64,000 bases of DNA from Spongospora subterranea f. sp. subterranea (GCA_049724395.1 JAUGWO010000010.1:1-64000); one strand, 5' to 3'. Positions 20,390 through 33,698 are shown, counted from the stretch's first letter. Translations and numbers: made by a program. Notes: a model not told the origin generated them from the sequence alone.

Positions 20390-21881
20390 TAGGGCTCGAT
20401 GACCTACGGCTGAGCTGAAAGACCGATTGTTTCAATCATATAGATATGGCCACCCATACTATTGCATGGATTACCATTACCGGAGACCCGGAGGGTGTCC
20501 CAACTCCCAAGTCGTCACATGTACACCATACCGTACACACATACGTACACCGTACAGTCATCACCTAGGGTGGTTCTTGAGTTGATCTGGACTGCACAGT
20601 CGATCATCATTTGATCAGCAATGGCCGGGAGCGGTAGAGCATGATTGGCGTCCAGTCGTTTGCGTCGGGTTTATGTCACAACATCAACCTCGACATTGAA
20701 TTTGTCTGGTGTTGAGGGAGTCAAGTTTTCCATAGTGATTCACCATCGCCTATGGCGCAATCTCCGTTATGAAATCCTATTGAGTTCACCCTTTCCTCAT
20801 GTCATGATCTAATCGTCTTATATATATACATGGGCGGGGATTGATGACCCATAGCTTGCTATTATTGACGGCACAGCTGCTACAAAGAAATATGTTTTCT
20901 TAGAACTGGCATAAACTTTCCCGTCGAGTTGCCATACCCTCCATAAGGTCAACTTAGGTGTAAGTAGCGAGTTGAATCCGCGCGCGAACCACAACGATTT
21001 GTGTCACTTATTCTAGATGCGCATTCTTTGATTATATTGGCAGATGGGTTTTGTGCAAGTCAGCACGACAACTATTCAAATTCTTTGAGGAACAACAAAT
21101 TTGGTAAAAGTCGTTGAATTTATGTCGAGAAGACTATAAACTTCGGGGCGAGCCACTTGCTCGTTCCGTGATACTGAAATTTACGAGAGGAATGTTATAG
21201 ATCCCATATCGGCGATCAGAAACATGGCTCAATGTTTAATTCAAGTCCTTGTCGAATTTTTCCATCTTCGAACTCTGCGTCCAATCGTCATGAGACAATA
21301 AACGAAATTTGATCCGTAATCTGCAAACGAACAGAATTGAGATTGCCATGGTTGTTTTGAAGAGTGAGAGGAGTTCTCAAACCGGTCGGGATGGTCGAAG
21401 GCTGGGAAAATTTCTTGAACAAAGTTGTCAACGTTATCCAAGATAGATAATTGGGCTTCGACATATGGCAATCACAGAAGCGCCGAGAGCGGCATGCGGA
21501 ACATGGCATCATACAATTGGCGTCTCCTGCATCACTTCAACCACCCAAACATCGACCAGCTTCAATCGATATGTGTTATGCACACATCAAGACCGAAAAA
21601 TAGTGCCGTGCACAACCTTAGGGACATAATCCAGTACAGCGAAGCTCCATGGATGTTCCAGTGCTTTTGTCAAACTTGTGGACGTTCAAGAGTTGTTTCT
21701 GGCAAAGTTGTTGCCGCGGTTTCTGGAAGTCATCCCTCACGATGGGATGATTTTTTGCGCAACATCATTAACGCAAATTGTTGCACTGCGCATTTATTCG
21801 TACTGTATTGTGTTTTTTTTTTGGTGATTCGATATCTATACACTTGGTCATTGTACGAGTTTGGATTAAATATTGCTCATT
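20390..21881. other. Divergent promoter region, no supported gene
   Basis: About 1.5 kb between the starts of the TPP1-like gene (minus) and SGT1 (plus). Positions 20507-20560 hold a GTACAC/CGTACA-rich patch. A 160-codon open frame covers 21425-21925 but overlaps the SGT1 start and has no recognisable domain. No tRNA or other RNA gene is visible. Confidence 0.45.
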
Positions 21882-23173
21882 ATGGAGACGTCATCGTCGG
21901 AACTGGCTTTCTCCCAGGCCAATAGCCTTTTTGTCGATGAAGACTATCAAGGCTCACTTGCTCTCTATACCCAGGCGATTAACATCGGACCGGCGACCGC
22001 CCAGTATTACTCGAAGCGCTCCGCTAATTACTTCAAGCTTGGTCAGTACAACAAGGCTCTTCAAGACGCTAATTCTGGAATTGAACTAACGCCCGAAGAC
22101 CCAATGCTTTATCAACGAAAAGGGTATGTATCCTCATATTTATGTACGAAACGTTTTTTTGATGGATTGCGTTCTATTTACGTATGCATCCAGCATGGCG
22201 CTATACCAGCTGGGACAGATTCTAACCGCCTCTTCTGCATTCGCGGAAGCCAAAGCTCTTGGTGCGACTGTCGATGGATGGATCTCAAAATGCGAAGCAG
22301 AATCAGAAGGATTGGTGGCGAACTTCGTCGAATCAGCAGCTGAAAAACCAAAGAACGTTCCAAAGGCTTCAGAAGAGCGTAACGAAGTAGCCTCGCCCGT
22401 TCCGGTACTCACCTTAGCAGATAAGGTTCGGGAATCGTTCTACGATAACCAGGAAAGTGTTACCATAACATTTTATGCAAAAAATGTAAAAAAAAGCGAT
22501 GTCAATGTCCAGTTTATTGATAACCAGACGGTTGGTTTTCGACATTTTTAGCTACAAATTATTCCTGATTTATATCGTTAAGGTTGATGTGAAAGCTACG
22601 CTTCCAGATGGTTCCATTTTAGAAAAGAGCATCACGTTATTTTCCACTGTAGTTTCCAACAAGTCAAACGTTGATGTCACTCCGTACAAGATTTCCATCG
22701 TACTACAGGTATTTGCGACCAGCGAATAAATTGATGATCGAACATGGCTGAGTCCCCGCAGAAACAATTGCCTGGGTTAAAATGGGACCGACTGCGAGAT
22801 TCCGAAAGTACATCTTATGAGGAAGTGATCTCACATTATCCGTCATCCAGCAAGAAGAAACAAGATTGGGGATCTTTGGAAAAAGAAGTGGCAAAGGAAG
22901 AAGAGAAGGAGAAACCAGAAGGCGATCAAGCTCTCAATCAGTAATCACAGCGTATCCATTGGCAAGCACAATATTTTGACGTATCTGTACTTTAGGCTAT
23001 TTCAACAGATTTACAGTAATGCTAGTGATGAAACCAAGAGGGCAATGATCAAATCTTATCAAACTTCTGGTGGTACCGTTCTTTCAACGAACTGGGATGA
23101 AGTCAAGTCTAAGAATTACGAGGAAAGCGTTGAAGCTCCTGCTGGCATGGAAGTGCGTCACTGGAACAAATGA
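21882..23173 (+). CDS. SGT1: SGT1, HSP90 co-chaperone
   Basis: Five exons: 21882-22123, 22194-22530, 22583-22708, 22762-22940 and 22996-23173; 353 residues. The order is TPR (residues 1-115, with YYSKRSANYFKLGQYNKAL), CS domain (about 175-260, VTITFYAKNVKKSDVNV to KISIVLQK) and SGS domain (LPGLKWDRLRD, then YSNASDETKRAMIKSYQTSGGT and STNWDEV), which is the full SGT1 layout. SGT1 bridges HSP90 to SKP1/SCF and is needed for kinetochore assembly and client protein stability. The CS domain binds the HSP90 N-terminal domain. All introns are GT-AG, 52-70 nt. The stop is about 80 bases from the stop of the convergent TmcB-like gene. Confidence 0.95.
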
Positions 23174-23250
23174 TTCTCTTTGTTGTTAAAATTAAATAAT
23201 TTTTTTAAGCTCTTGGCACAATCTGTACCTTTATTTAAAGTAGTATACAG

Positions 23251-26200
23251 CTATACCTGTAATATTTTTTGATTGGTTTCGATGAACGACCGCAATCGCG
23301 TGTTCAACGTTACCACCTCCTCTGGAATCATCAGTAGCATTGCTTGAACCTGTTTGATGTTCTGGTCAAGTTTCTCAATCATAGGGCGATATACGAAGGC
23401 CAGGACCAGACCCATGGAAACTCCGAATATAAGCAACAACGATACTGAAACTTTCTGATACTGCGTCTGGATGACGTCGATCATTGCTTCTTCGTACCTG
23501 TCCACTGAGACGGCCAAGGTTGGTGATAGATATTTGTCGTGTAAGATATTCACAACACTGAGCTCGGTTACTAACAACGCGTTGAACATATCATCGGTTG
23601 ATATACAGGGAGAGCAGAGTGATTTTATATGTGCGACAGCTGTCCTTGCGTTAGCGATGAATTCCACGAGACCAGCAGCAGCGCTGAAGGAGTCAGAAAA
23701 TCAAAATCTGTTGATTGCACCAGTGATACAAACCTACCCTCCTTGAAGGAGCTTTCCACGATATAGAAGACACTCCTGCCATGTCGGGGGAGTGCATCCA
23801 TTCTCAAACATGATATCATCTTGAAGATTATATATCGAATCAACGGGCACAGTTCCTAATGCCGAGTTTCCTGATATCAGCCCCAAATGCACTGTTTCAA
23901 GGTCATCGATGGCGCTTAATATCTCGGTATCACTGGTTTTAGTTAATGGGGATATTCCTTCTGCAGCCATCATTCGTAATAGCAACACCACCTGTGTGAT
24001 TGCTGAGCTATATACGAGTTACATGAGGCTCACATATTTACTCTTAGCATCGCCATCTGCCTATAAGCAGCCCAGTTACACTCAGCTGGTTTATAGATCA
24101 TAGTATTTTCAACTGCGTTGAACCCTGCCATGTAGGTTGCAAAAAAATACGTTATGCATAAAATTACTCCAATTGATATTTTCAGATTATCGAGAAAACT
24201 CCCTGTCCATGGCTTGTCTTTCGATATAGGTATTGAATCAGGGCCGTCATATATGTTGTCATCATTGTTGGGTATATTTTCAAATACGCGAATGTCTGCA
24301 GTCTTGTTGTAATACTCGGTCAAGCGAGCATTGCGATATAATCCCGAGCGAGCAATATCGGCGTGAAGTTTAGCTCGCCGCTCACAGCTTACCCGAATAC
24401 CATGGATGGCAGGTGAAGGAACCATCGAAAACAATTTGCCAACTGCAGACTTAATTTTGGCAGCACGATTGAGTGCTGGACGAACAACCGCCCAAACCAG
24501 GCAGACCATGACGGGAATGGGCATAAAACTCAGTACCATTACCCAAGTTTTGGTGCTTCTGTACAATGCTTCGGACTGCATCTGCAACATCTCTAATTGA
24601 TAATATGTCAAATAATGACTACCAATGTTACAAAAGTTCAATAAATACCTGTGGATCTATTGAACACAGGGACAACAGATCGAATACTATTGAGAAACGA
24701 GAATGCAGAGACCCCTTGTGTTGCAGTAAGTTCGGAAGAATTCATTTTGGATAATTGACGGGCTGAGCTCACGACGAGTAATCCTAAATCTAGCAACTGA
24801 TATTGCACAAATCTGTCACTGTTGCAGATTCGAGGGATTGTTTATGATTGTTTCTTACCGTGATAAACTTTGATCCGGCCCCGTTTTCTGTCAATTTGGT
24901 ACTTGCTGAGATTACTTTTTCAGAAAGAAGACGCAGTTGTTCGGTGGTTAACGATGAGCGAGCTTTGTATACAGACAGATCGGCAACAGATAGACTGTCT
25001 ATTGAGGCCTGCATACCAACTAGAACATCGTCGCGTGATTCGTTCCAGAGACCATTGTGCATCAGGAGCAGGCGATGAACCTGGTCGCCAAGTTGTAAGG
25101 AAGACAGTCTTCTCACGGTTCCCGACCTCGTCAGAAACAATACGCTGGAAGAAAAGTCCCCGAGCATTGATGAAGTTGTAGCATACGTGACAATTGCTAA
25201 GATGAGAATCACCAAAGCAGTTAAATAAAACAAGACTTGAAATTTTCCTAAGCCGTGACTCAAATTTCGTGATGATGACCCTTTTCGAATTCTTTTTCTA
25301 ATTTCACTGGATATACCCACAAACGTTCCTGTATTGTTTGACCGCACTGCCATTCCAGAAGCCGTTGACCTTCCTGACAAAATTGACATTAAGCGCGGTT
25401 TTCGCTGAATACTATTATCGTCCTCATTGATGATAAGGTCAATCTGCCCAGCATTTCGTATACTGTTATTAGGGATTATAGTGCTGGTTCCGGTCCCGCG
25501 ATGGATAATTACTAAATATGCTTTGTTTGGGTTTTGACCCAATATACTGACAGATATGTTAACCTAGAACCAACTAAGCGACAGCACATCGGTTTCAACA
25601 ATGAAGCTATACTTCAAATTCATAACTTGATTCATCACTTTCCCGAATGAAACGGCGAAGACTGGTAATGGGCAGAGAATGACCATTCGGCAGTTGGAAC
25701 AGGTGAAGGTTTTTAGTGAAAGAGTTGATGAAGTCATCAATTCGAACTTTTCCAGAAGCTATGACGTCTGCATCGACTTGGAACCACGAAGCAAATTCGG
25801 AAGATACCGCCGTCACTAAGCCAGATGCCGCGTCCACCATTGCAATCTTAGAAAAACGTGAGAGCTGTTGTTTTGTGATGCACCATTTACTTACTTGGTC
25901 ACCTTTGAATGGATGTTCCAAGGACATTACACTGAGAAATGACAAACCGTTCAATCCAGTTGAAAACTGGCTAACGTACATCAAGACTGGGAATATATAT
26001 CGGTTTCTGTGCATCGCGAACACTAGTCTGACCAAACTAACATCACTCCTGGTGATGAAATATTGCGGATCATGTGGGCACCTTGTAACTCCAGTAAATA
26101 CTTGACGCCCAGCTTGCAGATTGGCTGTCATCATGTTGGGATGGTTTAGGGATATTGGCGGCGGGATCAATGATGTTAGATTTTGTCTAATCATTGCAGC

Positions 26201-28256
26201 CTTATCCCCAAATCCGAAAATGTTGACAGCTGCAGTATTACAGTCCTGAATTTGCCCCAGCTTATTTGGGTCCCCAGATATAATAAGAACCTGAACGGTA
26301 TCACGGTTATTGACATCAAGTTGAGTATACTAATAAAGATGTTTCAAGACATACAATATTTTCGTCATCAAATAACGCCTTGTCATATGCTTTTTGCAGT
26401 TCTAAATCCGTGTTTGGGCGGCGGGAAGTAATTGCGATTTCTGAAGATTTCGCTAAACCTTGAGAAAAAACCGTGTCGTGCAGTATATCACGTGAAAACC
26501 CAGCGCTCAGTTGTAAAGCAGTCGCTGACATCGAAGACGAGAGTTCGACGCACTGGTGATATGTCGACGTAGCATTGGTCATCGCCTGTGCAAGTTGAAA
26601 TTCGGTTCGACATAGTCAAACTGTAAGAATTTACCTTGCTAATTTCTCCTCCAATATCATATAAATCCTCGTTCGTAGCGTGGTTAACCATGGACCAGAA
26701 TTTGATTTGATAAAGAGTAGCGTCTACATCAGCCTCAACTGCCGTTGAAAGAGCCTGGTTGAACTCGGAGAATTTGATATTAGCTTTGGCTTCAGCGGTT
26801 GAAACGACAAACTCCTGAATTTCTAAACGAAGCTTAAAAATCAAGTACTGGGCGTCCCAAGCAGGATAATGATTTTCAGCTTGTTCGAGGTATAAAAGGG
26901 CTGAAAATGAGCTCGCTTGATAATAAAACGAGAACATTGCACGAAATACATAGAAGAATGATGAATTTGGAAAGCAGGACGAAGTTTGGGCAAAAAGAGT
27001 CTGACACACTGCCAAATGTGCATCTGAGTTATCGACCGTAACTAAGAAATCGTGCGAATGTTGTCGCTGAAATCGAACAGGCTGTAAAATGGTCTGGATA
27101 CGCACCTGAACTTCAAATGCATTTCGCATAAGCAAAGGCGGAATGTCAGTCACAATTGCTTGACGAATTTTGATGATAAAAAATCCGGCTCCAGCAATGA
27201 ATGGAGCAGAAATCAGAAAGATCTGTAAGCCAACCGCGCCTGATATTACCGAATAAGCTAAATGAACGACGTATTAGAAATTCATAGAAAAAAAGGGGGA
27301 AATTTTGTTGAGTCTACCTATGGTTTTACAAAAGATAGCCCAGAATACGATAAAGGCGGCGACAGATTGGGCTTGGTTGGCTAGTTGCACAAAGTATGGA
27401 CCAAACATTGAAAACACGTAGGCAAGGGCTAACGATGGCGTAAGGCATAACAAGCAGGGAATGAAAGACGAGGGTGGAAATATATTGTACAATATCACCA
27501 TTTGAATACGAAGGAGAAACTGAGCAATGCTGAACCTGGCGTGAGACATTGAGGTGAAGCTAGGTGAAAAAGGGTCCGTAACGATCATTGTTCCTTTGAT
27601 GATGGTGCAAATTACTGCAATTATTGGAAATATGATCAACGCAGACACATATGAAGCAGCTAAATTATTGGAAATATGATCAAGCAGTATGACCTCCCGA
27701 AATCAAAGGAGAAAGTAGCACCTCAAGCAGGGGAATCGACAGCCATGTTGTAAATGCCAGGGATGACTCTCTAAAGAACTGGGTAAGCATCTGAAGTGAA
27801 AACAGGTGAGAAAACAGTAGTGAAATCGCAAACACATACTTTGAAATTGACCACAGCCAACTTGATTGGTGATGAACGAGAAGATTGTTGTTGAAATACA
27901 AGAAATGCCGCAACAATGATATATAGTGAGCAGAACACAACAGCAATTATAGACAATGTCTCTACGCTAGAACGGTCGAGGCAACGAAGATTGGTTACTG
28001 CCAGCACGGTCGATGACGATTGACTTATTGTACCTCCGTCCGATGTTTGCGGAAACACGTACGATAATAACTGCGACGTTTCCAATACAGTGACAATGCA
28101 CGACCTCCAAACGGATTCCTCAAGGTCAGAAGACATTGAGCGAATAAATCGAAGGCTATCAGCTCCCAGCACCCGAACTGCGTGAATTTTGGAATCCAAG
28201 GGTGATTCCGGTTCCCCAAATGAACCTTCTTCATTATCGAATGCATCGTACTCCAT
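23251..28256 (-). CDS. Large TmcB-like membrane protein with TPR-like and PAS regions
   Basis: Eleven exons sum to 4,479 bases (1,492 residues): 28256-27840, 27790-27694, 27659-27318, 27257-26635, 26585-26355, 26290-25613, 25563-24859, 24796-24649, 24592-24042, 23991-23738 and 23683-23251. An N-terminal multi-helix membrane block is followed by a helical TPR-like segment (RFQRQHSHDFLVTV, then YLEQAENHYPAWDAQYLIFKL) of the TmcB/TmcC type. Next comes a PAS-like domain (GDPNKLGQIQDCNTAAVNIFG, then LSRFSKIAMVDAASG), and the second half has further membrane helices (FQVLFYLTALVILILAIV, WVMVLSFMPIPVMVCLVWAV). Related proteins in zoosporic fungi and protists often carry signalling domains, but I see no cyclase or kinase here. 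The most 5' ATG in frame with the family-like part was chosen; an upstream exon is possible. Confidence 0.75.
27615..27693 (-). other. Duplicated 3' splice region inside the TmcB-like gene
   Basis: A 21-base direct repeat lies at 27620-27640 and 27663-27683. Each copy carries the same pyrimidine-rich stretch and is followed by its own AG. From the single donor at 27693 the intron can end at 27660 (34 nt, unusually short) or at 27615 (79 nt). The two products differ by exactly 45 bases, so both keep the frame. The 15 residues in question fall in a membrane segment. Confidence 0.6.
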
Positions 28257-28542
28257 CCAAAATGAATGGCTAGTCACAATAGCCCCTTTAATCCTTCAGA
28301 GTAATGACGATAGTGATAACATATCAACCTATGTAGTCATACGCATGTTTGCTTGATGATTGATTACTATACGAGACAAGCAGCAACAATTGGAAGACTC
28401 CCAGTCACAGCCATGAGGAAACGAAAATGAAAAGAGCGTTTTCAAAGGTACTGTAGTGTGCAAGATAGCATGCAGTTTATCATAGTTTATAAATACAGTG
28501 AACATTTGTCGATATATTTGATTTTGACAAACAGTTGAAGCG

Positions 28543-30262
28543 TCATCGATTTGAGTCGTTATATGAAGAACTGTCCCGGTATACAAGAGGTTCCACAAGC
28601 TGATTGCTAGAGCGATCGATTGACCATATCTGGTCGGGACCGGAAGTAGCAATGAAAAGTAACAACGCCAATGCAACGACCAGAATGATACAGGCGTAGA
28701 ACACCGTTCCAGCACGAAATCCGTATACTTGCATTAAAATTCCCGCCAATGGCGGGGCCACAAACCTCGCCAAGAGAAAATGACGACGTGATGATTCCAG
28801 AAATAACTCCTAGCGCATGATCACCCAAATGCAAAACAGCATATCTGGAAACAGAAAATTGATTTCGGAATAATAAAAGTGAAGATGGAAACGAGCTTAC
28901 GTCATGGAAGGGACGACAGGTACAAGAACTAAGCTGCACCCAGCGCTAATCAAAATCAGGGCAAATATCTGGTATTCCAATCCGGTCCAAGGAAGAGAAC
29001 CGGAAAGAAGACATAGCGCGAACGCTATAATTATAAGACCCAGAACTATAAATGGGCGCGTATTTCTGGGTGAAGTTGCCCAACCGACGCACGGAGAACA
29101 GATGGCGTAGACGGCAGATATAAGTGTAAATAGCAGGCCTAATTCGCTCGCTGAAAGGTTGCTTCCGATAAAGTGAGGCTGTAGGGCAAGCTCCAGGTAT
29201 GCGAACACTGACATTCCAACTACGGCAGCTAGAACGACCAAGGCGATGCCAGGAGTGCGGAGTACCTCTAGCACAGAAATATCGCTGAATTGCTGAAACC
29301 TTTGTGCACGGGTAGGAACAAGCCAAACTAACGGAATCATTAATGCAAGAGTAAATCCTATGAGATAGCCGCGTCAGATACCAAGACAAAAAAATATCTA
29401 TGCGAATACCTCCAATCACAAGAAAAGGAGCTTGAAATCCCCAGTGCTGATACAAAACGCCACCAAAAAGCGGACCAACCATGAAGCCTAAACTCTCTGC
29501 TACCTAAGAAAGTTAAGAGAAAACACGGTCATTTGTATAGCAATCACTGACATCCATGAGACCGGTAACCGTTCCAATAGAATCGGGAAACCGTCCTGCA
29601 AGCATAGCAGTTGCTCCAGTTTCAGTGGCAGCACAACCGATGCCTTGAAAGAACCGGATTATAAGTCCGAAACATATAAACATTCCTCCATGAAGATGAT
29701 CAATGAGAGAGAAACTTGCTACACACACACCAGTTGTGATACCACCACCAATAATAAGAATCTTCGGCCCAAGATAAGGGACAGAATATCCCCATACTGG
29801 CGCTGACAAAAACACCGACAACGGGAACGCGCTCAGGATAAATCCTACTGATCTTAAAGAAACTCCATGACCAATCGCTTCGTTAGGAAAAAATGGTCCT
29901 ATTAACGATCTATAACATAGACGTTGAACATTGGAGTTTGCATATATAAAAAACGCAACAACTTGAAACACTGTTAATTATAATAAACCAAAGCAAACAA
30001 ATACATACATTGGAATGTTCATGAAAAGTGATAACAAGATCAGCGCTGTAAAGGCAGAACTAAAAGGATTTAAGACTTTCTCCTGGTCCGGATTCTCCTG
30101 ATATATGTGCCGTTCATTTGCTTCTGGTTTTCTTGGTATATCCGATACAATTTCTTCAAGTATCGGTTTGGACAGCATGGGCGCCTCGGCTGTAGTCGAT
30201 CCCATGTTATTATTTGGTTTGGGTATTCCGAGGAGCCGTTCCCCACGTACGACCGCATGCAT
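28543..30262 (-). CDS. Major facilitator superfamily transporter, SLC18B1-like
   Basis: Supported 3' exons are 29503-29410, 29357-28901 and 28844-28543. An exon ends at 29552, and exon 1 starts at 30262 (MHAVVRGERLLGIPKP). The exon 1-2 junction near 29910-29990 is uncertain. Motifs fit drug/amine:H+ antiporters of the SLC18 type: SLIGPFFPNEAIGHGVS, FPLSVFLSAPVWG, GCAATETGATAMLAGRFPD, LGFMVGPLFGGVLYQHWGF and FSLGEVCGPAIGG. The frame breaks at an AA pair at 28740-28741 (one extra base), immediately before ILMQVYGFRAG, which is the expected continuation. It shares a divergent promoter region with CEP120. The substrate cannot be told from the sequence. Confidence 0.8.
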
Positions 30263-30897
30263 CCAGGCGTGCAATTGGACTTTTAATACCTATATAATGA
30301 TTATCCATACAGTAGGCCACACGACCTTATTTGAGCCAGGTTCAGTCCCAGAGATAGAATTGTCTACACGGCCTACCACCTGAACCAATGTGCGCTCAGT
30401 ACAGTACTTAGTATAGTGCGCGCAACAATATCTGCATCTGCGTATGGATTGGATTTGAACGTCTACACCATACATTAACGGCCGCAGGCCTGGTCTAGGT
30501 TTAACCTTAATCGTATAGAAAAAAGTGACGGAATGCTGCTTTAGAAGCGCGAAAATGATTGCAAAAGATTAGGATTATTTTTAGCGACGTTTTTTGGCGA
30601 CGTTCTTAGGCTGTGCTCTGTAATCTGCTTAAATTTAATTGACATGTATGCTTCTCCAAAGTAATAAATTTTTGTTCGGATTTGCATGCAAATTATTATA
30701 CACCATCATGATCGTCGTAGGCTGTACTTTGAAGCTCGTCTCGCAAAACAAGGCGACCACAGTCTGAGTATGAAAAAGCGCGCGCGTCCAATGTGAGCAC
30801 CAAATCAAACCCCTGTGAATCATAACGAAGCTGCAAAAGTTAGGGCAAAGACAATTTCCGTCCTCAGTCTTGTAGACTTCTGTTGGCGGAAAGTCGC
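30263..30897. other. Divergent intergenic region between the MFS transporter and CEP120
   Basis: 635 bases that must hold both promoters. I see no open frame with coding character, no repeats and no RNA gene. Confidence 0.5.
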
Positions 30898-33601
30898 ATG
30901 TCACATGGGGACGATGACAATAGAGATAGCCACGCCCGACTGCGGATAAGCGTCAAGGCCAGGGGAGTTGGAGATATACTTATCGCCAGGCCGTGCTATT
31001 TCTGCGTTCAAGCAACGATCGGCAGCGATTTCAGCACCGTTTCGGATTGGTTTCCTGCTCCTGTCTATAAAGCTTCGCGTCATGAGCTCGACTTTGGCAT
31101 AATAGAGTTAGAAATGTCTGCGCTCCATCTTTCCAAGCTGAAAAACGTTCGTTCTCCCCTGAAGCTGGCATTGCTTGCTGCCCCTAGTCCGTTATCTCCC
31201 ATTCCCATTATTGCTGGGTTTGTTTTGATAGATTATAGAACATTTATCAGCGGTTCAAAATATGAGATTCCAAAGCAATGGTACTTCCAGTATTGTGTCC
31301 CTAGTATATTTTTAACGTCAATGCTGTAATGATGACTAGGTACCGTCTGCAAAGCGCCAAGAGTAAACAAGCTACTCCGGAACTGAATGTCGGATGCAAG
31401 CTGAGCTGGGATTTCACGAAACCTCATGGAACTGAGAGCAACTTTGAGAACTTTTCAACGGACCAGCCAGTCGAAGTTGAGACACCGGAATTGTACGATG
31501 ACGATTTTGAAGACTCGGGTAGTCAAACCGGCTCCTCAAAGATTGACGTGCTTACTGATAGTAAAGACTCGACAACAGTTGACAAGCCTGTTGAAACCGT
31601 TGAAGTTTCTTCGTTGCCAAATGAGGGCACTGCAGAATCGGCCAGAAGTTCTCATGCAGATCACATAATCAATCCAGAATTTAATCACCGGATGTCCAAT
31701 CTCAAAACAATGACGCACATTCCTGTCGACGAACATCATTATCGTATCAGCGTTGATCTGCGCTCTGTCCGTGACCTTGATCGTTCAGGTCTCGTTTACG
31801 CTCGATATGTATATCCATTATTTGGGGACTCTGAAACTGTTGCTACGCATCCAGCTGTGCAGGTTTGTTTTTCTTAAATGATTCTTTCGATATAATTGAT
31901 CGTAGTGCGGTTTCAGTTTGAATTAAACCATGAAGTCTTTTTGCCCAACTCTTTTTGTGCTTTCGAACTGGACATGAAGCCAACGGAACTTGAACGAGTC
32001 CTTAGCGAAGATCCTTTTGTCGTTGAAGTTATAGCAAAGAATGAAGATCAGACCGAAAGGTATGGTTTATATTGTTCAACACCACTACAGTTTTTACATG
32101 TTGAAATTCGGCAGTGTAATAGGGTTGGCGACTTTGAACATGACCGAGCTGCTTTCAGCCCCTCGTGTTTCCGTTGAAACTGGGCATGTACGAGCGGTTG
32201 ATATCTGGGTTCCCATATTCAACAGCGGTTTGTCCAATTTTCCTTCACGGGACATTCAACTTGCAGGTTCCCTGCGGTGCACCGTGTTTCTAGAGGATTT
32301 CGGAGAGCGTCAACCAACACAATTTGAAGTTTCTCAAATTTCAGAATGTGACGCAGAGGCCGAGCGTGGAAGTCAAGCTTATCATGTTGCGTGGGAGTTG
32401 GAAGCATGGAAGCGCAGAGAACAAGAGACCTTCAAAGTTGCTATGGAGGAGATGAAAACCAAACGGACGCAGGAGGTTGAAGATGAATTGCACGAACTTG
32501 TGTTGAAAAAAGAAGTATCTTTGCGGAATGGTTACGAAATTTGTAGTTTATGTATGTTTTTTGCAGTCTTTACTATCGCAAAAGAAAAAAGAAATTTCTC
32601 AACTTGAAAAGAAGCTTGGACAGGCAAGAACATAATATCAGCAAGGCACTTTTTTGATTTTACCCAGGTCCTATTTGATATTCGAAATCAAGAGAGAGTT
32701 CTCAGACATCAAGAAGAAGAGCATGTCAAGTTGAAAGAATCATTGATACGGGAACATGATTTACGCATTCGTGAAGATGCCGCTGTGCTGAAAAGCCTCC
32801 GCAGGCAACACGTAGGAAAAACTGTTGTTTTGACTTACTAGTCTTCATCTCTGATTTGAAAAGGCACAAGAATTAGCAATTAGGGACCGAGAGAAGACCA
32901 TCCTGGAATCTCGTGTAACCGAGCTTGAGCGTATGTATGCTGATCAAATCGAGCATGTGATGAGTGTCAAGAAGAAAATGGCAACTTCAACTGTTGGAAA
33001 GCTTCAGAACGATCTGGCCGATGTCAATCGACATCTGCAAACGGCCCTTGAAGAAATTGACCAGTCAAAAGTAAAAGAAAAACGCCTCCAATCACAGCTG
33101 GTGTCATGTTTGAAAGAGTTGGCTCGACTTCGGCAGACAAGTGAGATCGTTGAGAACGTAAGCACCATGACATGCATATTGAGCCACTTTAAGAAGCGAA
33201 CTTAGGAACGATTGGAGCGCGAAAGGCTTGAACTTCAACGACTACGCATACAACTAATGGCCAAACATCAACAGCGAGATTTAGATGCTGATAGGGGGCA
33301 ACTCCAATCTATAAGAAACGATATTCGTCGTATGCTGTCGAACGATCGACAGAGTTTGTCTGAATCCCCCAAAAGATGTCGGTTCTTTTGTGCTTGCACC
33401 AGAATGAATATTACTAACCGATAGATAGTAGATGACGATAATATACGACAAGATGATGCCGAGCATGTGGCTAACAGGGAGGAATACGAAAGGCTGCAAG
33501 GGGAGAAGACCGATCTTCTTCGTTCCGGAATATATAGTCTAGATCATGAACTTATCAAACGCATCAACGAACGCATACAAAGCCTGAAGGTCACATCGTA
33601 A
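30898..33601 (+). CDS. CEP120: CEP120, centriole elongation factor
   Basis: Nine exons: 30898-31280, 31340-31862, 31917-32059, 32115-32514, 32567-32623, 32668-32811, 32864-33157, 33206-33377 and 33429-33601; 762 residues. An N-terminal C2 domain (residues 10-150; ARLRISVKARGVGD to GFVLIDYRTF and QWYRLQSA) is followed by an acidic linker. A second C2 domain from about residue 255 has family strings HYRISVDLRSVRDLD, YPLFGD, THPAVQ, EVFLPNSFCAFEL and VIGLATLNM. A long coiled coil fills residues 430-720. The C-terminus EKTDLLRSGIYSLDHELIKR matches the conserved end of CEP120. The protein acts with SPICE1 and CPAP in centriole growth, consistent with a zoospore-forming cell. Intron 5 (32624-32667) starts with GC; intron 8 has tandem acceptors. 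Confidence 0.9.
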
Positions 33602-33698
33602 CTTTATCAAGCAAGTTCAAATAAACTCCAACTTATTTATTCTATCCAAACAATTTTGCCATTGTAGATTTACATTTCATTTCGATTTGCGAAGCATG

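Noticed and set aside
21425-21925. 166-codon plus-strand frame upstream of SGT1
   Set aside because: Overlaps the SGT1 start in another frame and has no recognisable content.
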